64,000 nucleotides of DNA from Marivita lacus (GTDB taxonomy: Bacteria; Pseudomonadota; Alphaproteobacteria; Rhodobacterales; Rhodobacteraceae). Below the pieces are notes generated by a model, which was not told the DNA's origin, searched no databases, and saw only the letters and a program-made list of their open reading frames with translations. This document shows, one piece after another, positions 58,838-64,000 of the stretch; position 1 is the first letter of the stretch; the number at the start of each line of letters is the position of its first letter. The position numbers and the translations under genes were made by a program. The stretch is from assembly GCF_014637725.1 (NCBI RefSeq), contig NZ_BMFC01000010.1:1-64000 (forward strand). The letters run 5' to 3'.

Positions 58838-59700
58838 GCGACGTTCTTGAGCTTCAGCTTGGGCGTGACGCCAAGCGCATGGCACACGTCGCGCGTCAGT
58901 TCGGGGCGGTTGAGCGTGTAGAAATGCAGCGTATCGACCCCGCCGTCGATCAGGTCAGAGCAGAGCTCGGCGCAGATCGCGGTGGCGAGCAGGTCTTCGC
59001 GGCCGTCACGCTCGGCCTTTTCGAAGGCATCGACCACCCAGGACGGGATTTGTGTGCCGCATTTCTTTGCGAACCGCGCCGCACCTTTCCAGTTTTCGAT
59101 CGGCAGGATGCCCGGTGTGACCGGCTTGTCGATCCCGGCCTTTTCACAGGCATCGCGGAAGCGGAAGAACGTGTCGGCCTCGAAGAAGAACTGCGTCAGC
59201 GCTTCGGACGCGCCTGCATCGAACTTGCGTTTGAGGTAGGACACATCGGCCGTTGCATCCGCTGCCTCGGGATGGGTGTCGGGATAGGCACCGACGCGGA
59301 TGTTGAAATCGCCCGCCTCGCGCAGCCCTTCGATCAGGTCGACGCTTGACGCAAAACCATCCGCGTGGGGCACGAAGCCGTTCGATCCCTTGGGCGGATC
59401 ACCGCGCAGGGCCACGATGTCGGTCACGCCTGCAGCAGCGAAATCCTGTGCGATGGCAAGGGTTTCCGCGCGGGTGGCGTTCACGCAGGTCAGATGCGCC
59501 GCGACCGGCAGGCCGGAGGATTTGTGCAATGTCGCCACCGCCTCGCGGGTCAGGTCGCGGGTTGTGCCGCCTGCGCCGTAGGTCACCGACACGAAACGCG
59601 GCTGAAGCGGGGCAAGCACCTGAACGGTGTCCCACAGGCGGAACGAGGCCTCGAGCGACTGGGGCGGAAAGAATTCGAATGATACGGACGGAGTTGTCAT
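58834..59700 (-). CDS. metF: 5,10-methylenetetrahydrofolate reductase
   Basis: A 288-residue FAD-dependent TIM-barrel enzyme that makes 5-methyl-THF for methionine synthesis. Motifs: VSFEFFPPQS at the N-terminus with the catalytic Glu, FVSVTYGAGGTTRDLT, VALRGDPP and AHLTCVNATRAE. The ATG at 59700 is chosen since AAGGA lies eight bases upstream; the ATG six bases earlier is too close. It is divergent from the LysR gene metR, with a MetR-like site between them. Confidence 0.94.
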   Translation of the reverse strand: MTTPSVSFEFFPPQSLEASFRLWDTVQVLAPLQPRFVSVTYGAGGTTRDLTREAVATLHKSSGLPVAAHLTCVNATRAETLAIAQDFAAAGVTDIVALRGDPPKGSNGFVPHADGFASSVDLIEGLREAGDFNIRVGAYPDTHPEAADATADVSYLKRKFDAGASEALTQFFFEADTFFRFRDACEKAGIDKPVTPGILPIENWKGAARFAKKCGTQIPSWVVDAFEKAERDGREDLLATAICAELCSDLIDGGVDTLHFYTLNRPELTRDVCHALGVTPKLKLKNVA

Positions 59701-59749
59701 CGTCATGATCCTTGATGGCGTTGAACCTCTTGTCGCATGTGATGCATTG

Positions 59750-59762
59750 TGAGACAAACTCA
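59750..59762. promoter_or_regulatory. Candidate MetR box between metF and metR
   Basis: TGAGACAAACTCA has inverted half-sites TGAG/CTCA with a five-base spacer. It resembles the MetR consensus TGAA-N5-TTCA and lies 50 bases before metF and 34 before metR. Confidence 0.55.
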
Positions 59763-59795
59763 TAAATCTAATCTTCAACATGAGACCAGTTGATA

Positions 59796-60701
59796 ATGCA
59801 CATCGAGTTTCGTCACCTTCGGACCGTCAAGGCCATCCATGACTACGGCGGCGTGGCCAAGGCTGCGGATCAGTTGAACATCACGCAATCCGCGCTCAGC
59901 CACCAGATCAAGGCGCTGGAGGATCAGGCGGGGGTCGAGCTGTTTGTGCGGCGGTCAAAGCCGATGCGGCTGTCGGCGGCGGGGATGCGGCTCTTGCGGC
60001 TGGCCAATCAGGTGCTGCCGCAGGTCGAGGCGCTGGCGGCGGAATTCGAGGGGCTGCGCGGCGGATCGACCGGGCGGATGCACATCGCCATTGAATGCCA
60101 CGCCTGTTTCGAATGGCTTTTTCCGGTGCTGGAGGCATTCCGCAAGACATGGCCGGATGTGGACGTGGATATCCGTCCCGGTCTGGCCTTTGACGCGCTT
60201 CCCGCGCTGCAGAAGGAAGATGTGGATCTGGTCGTGTCGTCCGACCCCGAGGATATTCCCGGCGTCACTTTCACGGAGCTCTTTGATTACAATGCGGTTT
60301 TCGTCGCTTCTGCGGCGCATCCTCTGGCCGGAAAACCCTATGTGGATGCCGAGGATTTCCGGGGGCAGACGCTGATCACCTACCCGGTGGAACGGTCGCG
60401 GCTGGATGTGTTCAGCCAGTTGCTGATCCCGGCCAAGGTCGAGCCGGCTGCTGTCCGGCAGGTGGAACTGACGGCAGTGATCCTGCTTCTGGTCGCGTCC
60501 AACCGGGGCGTCTCGGTCCTGCCCGACTGGGTGGTGCGCGAGGTCAAGTACAGTTCGGACTACGTGACCCGACCGTTGACCGCGTCAGGCGTGACGCGAC
60601 GGCTTTATGCCGCCACGCGCACAGTGGACACAGAGAAGCCTTTCGTTGCCGAATTGATCCGGCTGGCGCGGCAAGAGGCGCAGCGGCTGCAATCGGCCTG
60701 A
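59796..60701 (+). CDS. metR: LysR-family regulator of methionine synthesis
   Basis: A 301-residue LysR-type activator. The helix-turn-helix is IEFRHLRTVKAIHDYGGVAK then AADQLNITQSALSHQIKALE. The effector domain begins MHIAIECHACFEWLFPVLE, the hallmark of MetR, which senses homocysteine. ATG at 59796 is preferred over a TTG two codons upstream. Divergence from metF and the dyad at 59750 support the assignment. Its 3' end is four bases from the convergent cold-shock gene. Confidence 0.92.
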   Translation: MHIEFRHLRTVKAIHDYGGVAKAADQLNITQSALSHQIKALEDQAGVELFVRRSKPMRLSAAGMRLLRLANQVLPQVEALAAEFEGLRGGSTGRMHIAIECHACFEWLFPVLEAFRKTWPDVDVDIRPGLAFDALPALQKEDVDLVVSSDPEDIPGVTFTELFDYNAVFVASAAHPLAGKPYVDAEDFRGQTLITYPVERSRLDVFSQLLIPAKVEPAAVRQVELTAVILLLVASNRGVSVLPDWVVREVKYSSDYVTRPLTASGVTRRLYAATRTVDTEKPFVAELIRLARQEAQRLQSA

Positions 60702-60705
60702 GCGG

Positions 60706-60912
60706 CTATTGAGCGGTGATGTTCGATGCCATCATCCGGCCATCGCGCCCTTCGGTCATGTCGAAACTGACCTTCTGGTTGTCGCTGAGGCTGTCCATCC
60801 CGGATTGCTGCACGGCAGAAATGTGAACGAACACATCCTTGCCGCCGTCTTCGGGGGAAATGAAACCATAACCCTTGGTGGCGTTGAACCATTTCACGGT
60901 ACCGTTCGGCAT
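60706..60912 (-). CDS. Cold-shock family RNA/DNA-binding protein
   Basis: A 68-residue single cold-shock domain. [20 protein letters not shown] contains RNP1 (KGYGFI), and [12 protein letters not shown] contains RNP2. It is an RNA chaperone that melts secondary structure; expression could be constitutive or cold-induced. An AAGGAGAC ribosome site precedes the ATG. It stands alone, convergent with metR. Confidence 0.95.
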   Translation of the reverse strand: MPNGTVKWFNATKGYGFISPEDGGKDVFVHISAVQQSGMDSLSDNQKVSFDMTEGRDGRMMASNITAQ

Positions 60913-61097
60913 GATCCCGTGTCTCCTTCTGTCGTCATGTATGGCCTCTGCGGGCCGCTTCAGGTGTGGCCGGGGGTGCGATCTGCAACACCCGTCCAGA
61001 CAATAAAAGATTGACCTTCCGAACCCAAAGACAAGTCTGTGGTGTATATTTTAGGGCGATGGCCGGGGACGCGGCACGCTGGCAAAGGAAAGACGAT

Positions 61098-61412
61098 ATG
61101 ATCCTCTATGGACTGAAAAACTGCGATACGTGCCGCAAGGCCTTGAAAGCGTTACCAAACGTTGAATTGGTGGATGTGTCGGTCACGCCGGTGCCGGATG
61201 CCGTGCTGGACCGCGCATTGGCGCAGTTTGGTGACAAAATCCTCAACACCAAGTCCACGACATGGCGCGGTCTGGATGCGGCAGAGCGGGAAAATGACCC
61301 CAAGGCGCTGCTGATCGCACATCCCAAGCTGATGAAACGCCCGCTGATCGCGGATGGTGAGGCGCTTTACCTGGGCTGGGGTGCGGATACGCAGGCAGCG
61401 CTGTCGGCCTAG
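61098..61412 (+). CDS. ArsC/Spx-family thioredoxin-fold protein
   Basis: A 104-residue protein of the ArsC-like Spx/YffB family. CxxC motif in LKNCDTCRKALK at residues ~7-18, LNTKSTTWRGLD in the middle and KLMKRPLIADGEALYLGW at the end fit YffB/Spx-type reductases. True arsenate reductase is less likely since the third catalytic pattern is not clear. Its stop overlaps the convergent ABC exporter gene by four bases. Confidence 0.87.
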   Translation: MILYGLKNCDTCRKALKALPNVELVDVSVTPVPDAVLDRALAQFGDKILNTKSTTWRGLDAAERENDPKALLIAHPKLMKRPLIADGEALYLGWGADTQAALSA

Positions 61413-63154
61413 TCGCGCATCTGCATCTGGTGCAGCGCGGCATAGGTGCCCGAACGCGCCAGCAATGCGTCATGGGTGCCCTCTTCGATCACGCGGCCCC
61501 GGTCCATCACGACGATCTTGTGGGCATCGCGAATGGTAGACAGGCGGTGCGCGATCACGAGCGTGGTGCGGCCCTTGGACAATTCTTCCAGCGCGGCCTG
61601 CACCTTGGCCTCGGACCCGGTGTCGAGCGCGGAGGTCGCCTCGTCCAGCAGCAGGATGGGCCGGTTGCGCAGCAGCGCGCGGGCAATCGCCACGCGTTGC
61701 CGCTGGCCCCCCGACAGGGCCGATCCGCGCGGGCCAACGGGTGTGTTCAGCCCGTCCGAAAGTTGAGGCAGGAAATCCGACACATGCGCCGCGTCGAGCG
61801 CGCGGTTCAGATCGGCTTTGGAGACATCGGCCTGACCGAGCAGGATGTTTTCCAGCACCGTGTCATCGAACAGCAGCGCCTCCTGCGACACGACGGAAAA
61901 GAGCCCGCGCAGATCGCCAAGCGCCATTTCCGTAACAGGCACGCCCCCTATGGCGACTTGTCCATGTGATGGATCAACAAGGCGGGTCAGGACGTTGAAA
62001 ATCGTGGATTTTCCCGCACCGGACGGCCCGACCAATGCCGTGGTCTGCCCAGCCTCGGCGGTAAAGCTGCACCCGTTCAAAATATCTGTATCACCGTAGG
62101 TTAGTGACACATTCTCAAGCACGATCCGAGGCACATCGGCGGGCGCGGGCTTTGGCTGTGCAGGGCTGCGCAGGGCGGGTTCGGTATCGAGGATCTGCCG
62201 GATGCGTTCGATCCCGGCAGCCGCCACCTGCCAGACGCCCGCGACGTTGCCCAGTCGCCGCAGCGGTTCGAAGGCCAGGCCAAGAGCGGTGAAGAAGGCC
62301 ATGAAATCGCCCACTGTTTTCTCGCCCGACAGGATTTCGTTGCCGCCGTAGAACAGCACTCCCATGAAGCCGAGACCGGCCATGATGTCGATCAGCCCCG
62401 GAATCGTCGCCTGACCCAGCGCGCTGCGGGTTTCAACGCTCACGCGTTCTTCGGTCAGCGTCCGATAGCGGTCGGATTGGTAGCGTTCGAGCGCGTTGAG
62501 CTTGACCGGAACGATGCCGTGGAATGCCTCGTTGAGGCGGACCGACAGTTTCGCGGCCACGTCACGGGCGCGGCGGGCTTCCTTGCGGACATAGCGTTGC
62601 AGGAACAGCGAGGGCGCAATCAGGATCGGCGCACCCAGAAGCGCGATGGCCGTCCAGCGCCAATCGACGGAAATCGCCACTGCGAACAGCGAGATCAGCG
62701 CGATCACGTCACGTCCAGCGCCCGTGATGATCGTGCGCCAGACCTTTGAAATCGCGTCCACATCGCCTTCGACGCGCTGCATCAGGTAGCCCGGAGAATG
62801 AGTCTGGTGATAGGCCGTGTCGAGCACCATCAGATGAGCCAGCAGATCCTGTCGGATATCGGCCACCGACAGTTGCGAAATGCGGGTCAGAAGCACTTTC
62901 TGCACAATGCTGGCCACGGCGCGGGTCACGAAAATGCCCAGAAACACCAGCCCGACCCAGACAATCGCGTCCGCATCGCCGCCGACGAACACATTGTCGA
63001 ACATCGGCTTCATCATGTAGGACAGCGCACCGAACATGCCGCCCTCGAGCGCCATGAAAACCATTGCCACGACCAGCAGCCGCCAGTGCTTGGCAAGATA
63101 ACCGCGCCAGACCCAGATCAGCAGGCCCCGCGGATTGACCGCGGCTTCGGTCAC
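61409..63154 (-). CDS. MsbA-like ABC exporter (permease-ATPase fusion)
   Basis: A 581-residue half-exporter. The N-terminal ~310 residues hold six membrane helices. The C-terminal ATPase has Walker A LVGPSGAGKSTIF, signature ALSGGQRQRVAIARAL, Walker B ILLLDEATSALD and H-loop IAHRLSTIRD. It likely works as a homodimer, exporting lipid or a hydrophobic compound, as MsbA does for lipid A. The following phosphatase gene on the same strand overlaps its start by four bases, suggesting a shared function. Confidence 0.9.
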   Translation of the reverse strand: MTEAAVNPRGLLIWVWRGYLAKHWRLLVVAMVFMALEGGMFGALSYMMKPMFDNVFVGGDADAIVWVGLVFLGIFVTRAVASIVQKVLLTRISQLSVADIRQDLLAHLMVLDTAYHQTHSPGYLMQRVEGDVDAISKVWRTIITGAGRDVIALISLFAVAISVDWRWTAIALLGAPILIAPSLFLQRYVRKEARRARDVAAKLSVRLNEAFHGIVPVKLNALERYQSDRYRTLTEERVSVETRSALGQATIPGLIDIMAGLGFMGVLFYGGNEILSGEKTVGDFMAFFTALGLAFEPLRRLGNVAGVWQVAAAGIERIRQILDTEPALRSPAQPKPAPADVPRIVLENVSLTYGDTDILNGCSFTAEAGQTTALVGPSGAGKSTIFNVLTRLVDPSHGQVAIGGVPVTEMALGDLRGLFSVVSQEALLFDDTVLENILLGQADVSKADLNRALDAAHVSDFLPQLSDGLNTPVGPRGSALSGGQRQRVAIARALLRNRPILLLDEATSALDTGSEAKVQAALEELSKGRTTLVIAHRLSTIRDAHKIVVMDRGRVIEEGTHDALLARSGTYAALHQMQMRD

Positions 63155-63867
63155 GTCACAAGCGCCGCGGGCAGGGTCAGCCTGTCGGCGGGTGTCTTGC
63201 CGTCAAACCCCGCCTGAATGGCGGTGGCGTCGTATTCGGTGCGGATCCAGTCCTCGAACCCGATGGGCTGGCGGGCATTGCGCGCGGCATAGACCGCGAG
63301 GATGTAGTCCTGCACGCCGGTCGCGGTGAAATCGAGATGGATGTATTTCAGCGACAATTGCTTGCGCGCCACTTCGACCGGCTGGTTCTCGAACACCATC
63401 AGGTAGAGAGCCGCGACGAAGCCGGCCCGATCCGCGCCGGATTTGCAATGGAAGACAAAGGGCTTTTCGGCCATTCGGAGCGTGTCGATCACGTGCTCGA
63501 TCTTCTTGCGGCTGACCGCGTTGCGCGCTTGCAGCTTGGCGTTCAGGAGCTGCAGGCCCAAGGCCTCGCAGGTTTCCACCTCGAAGAGGTAATGTGCGTA
63601 CTTGTCTTCACCGCGCAGGTTCACGACGGTCTTGATGCCCATCGCCTTGTATTTCTCGAACCGCGCATGGGTCGGCTGGTTCGATCGGTAGACGCCCGGT
63701 GCGATTTCAAAGAAATTGGTCCAGAAGGTGCGCAGGAACGCGTGGTCGAACACGTGGTAGTGAAAGGACGACCAGCGCCGCGCCTGCGGATCGGTGATGT
63801 CCTTGCCAAAGGACCGACGCAGCTTGCGTTCTGCATCTTCGATCTTTGTCCAAAGTCGTCCCAGCAT
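63151..63867 (-). CDS. Cys-dependent phosphatase, tyrosine/dual-specificity type
   Basis: A 238-residue protein with a P-loop of the HCx5R type, FVFHCKSGADRAGFVAAL (~140), and VYRSNQPTHARFEKYKAMGI upstream as in cyanobacterial/proteobacterial dual-specificity phosphatases and the DUF442-like group. The reactive Cys and Arg are both present. It may dephosphorylate protein or a lipid/sugar phosphate. It is upstream of and overlaps the MsbA-like exporter, so the two form an operon and a role in envelope lipid handling is plausible. No signal peptide is visible. Confidence 0.82.
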   Translation of the reverse strand: MLGRLWTKIEDAERKLRRSFGKDITDPQARRWSSFHYHVFDHAFLRTFWTNFFEIAPGVYRSNQPTHARFEKYKAMGIKTVVNLRGEDKYAHYLFEVETCEALGLQLLNAKLQARNAVSRKKIEHVIDTLRMAEKPFVFHCKSGADRAGFVAALYLMVFENQPVEVARKQLSLKYIHLDFTATGVQDYILAVYAARNARQPIGFEDWIRTEYDATAIQAGFDGKTPADRLTLPAALVT

Positions 63868-64000
63868 CCGGTCCCTTTCGCGTCAGGCGCGGATGTAGAG
63901 ACTGCAGGCCGCGGTGGCAAGCACCGTGGGTCATTGACGGTGCGGCTGGGCAGGCTAGAGTGCGCCGACCTGTCGGTTCGGCAGGCGTTCCCCATCCTGC
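63868..64000. other. Right-end intergenic segment
   Basis: 133 bases before the window ends. No gene, tRNA or clear terminator seen; it should hold the promoter of the phosphatase/exporter operon. Confidence 0.4.

Noticed and set aside
60913-61097. Possible 5' leader RNA thermosensor before the cold-shock gene
   Set aside because: The gap is GC-rich with only weak dyads; nothing like the known cspA leader could be made out by eye.
1-64000. CRISPR arrays, rRNA operon, replication origin, complete prophage, restriction-modification or toxin-antitoxin modules
   Set aside because: No regularly spaced repeats, rRNA sequence, DnaA-box cluster, phage structural genes or defence-gene families were seen on either strand.

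Overview
This window looks like a chromosomal segment of a GC-rich alphaproteobacterium of the Rhodobacteraceae (marine Roseobacter group). Third codon positions are GC-rich. The gene families fit this lineage: GapR/DUF2312, ScfR-type DUF2083 regulators, ChoXWV with BetIBA, several TRAP/ABC uptake systems, and MetF divergent from MetR. Most genes are ordinary chromosomal metabolism and transport. Two stretches (about 42.8-46.0 kb and 53.5-54.2 kb) look like accessory or decayed DNA.

Layout. 0-6 kb (minus): 5' part of acetyl-CoA synthetase, then a five-gene branched-chain-amino-acid-type ABC importer. 6.1-10.9 kb (plus): an ScfR-type regulator, a stand-alone receiver protein, a small membrane protein and a large symporter/sensor-kinase hybrid. 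Together with acs these look like an acetate/short-chain-acid control module. 10.9-14.1 kb: an orphan SpoA-domain (FliM/FliN-like) protein, then a sulfide/persulfide module (DUF442, two YeeE/YedE half-transporters, ETHE1-like metallohydrolase). 14.2-20.9 kb: choline import (choXWV) divergent from betI-betB-betA, with a clear BetI-like operator between them. 21.2-25.5 kb: split PqiA, PqiB with three MCE domains, PqiC. 25.5-28.7 kb: the selenium genes mnmH and selD (the latter fused to an FAD oxidoreductase), overlapping tail to tail. 28.8-29.4 kb: frameshifted remnant of a second ScfR regulator. 29.7-38.6 kb: acyl-CoA ligase, PanE-like reductase, RidA, IlvD/Edd dehydratase, SDR and a TRAP transporter, probably a hydroxy- or sugar-acid catabolic locus. 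38.7-42.8 kb: RND efflux pair.

42.8-46.0 kb is a junk-rich junction. It holds tRNA-Thr(UGU) with a truncated phage-type integrase beside it, two conserved hypotheticals, the last codons of a second gapR, the start of a kptA-like gene, and a broken IS5-family element that cuts into it. 46.0-50.6 kb: a secreted zincin-like protein, two LysR regulators, a DUF4242 protein and a DUF1326/DUF2182 pair. 50.7-53.4 kb: an alpha/beta-hydrolase-glycosyltransferase fusion with its own TetR regulator, whose promoter carries a perfect 16-bp palindrome. 53.5-54.2 kb is an AT-rich gap with several strong inverted repeats and no convincing protein. 54.2-63.9 kb returns to housekeeping: gapR, a FadB-like protein that has lost catalytic residues, GAPDH and IclR, metF and metR, cold-shock protein, Spx/ArsC-like protein, an MsbA-like exporter and a Cys-type phosphatase.

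The points most worth a second look are the hydrolase-glycosyltransferase/TetR unit, the structured AT-rich gap beside gapR, the degenerate FadB-like protein, the gene graveyard near tRNA-Thr, and the orphan receiver paired with the symporter-kinase. No complete new defence or mobile system was recognised.
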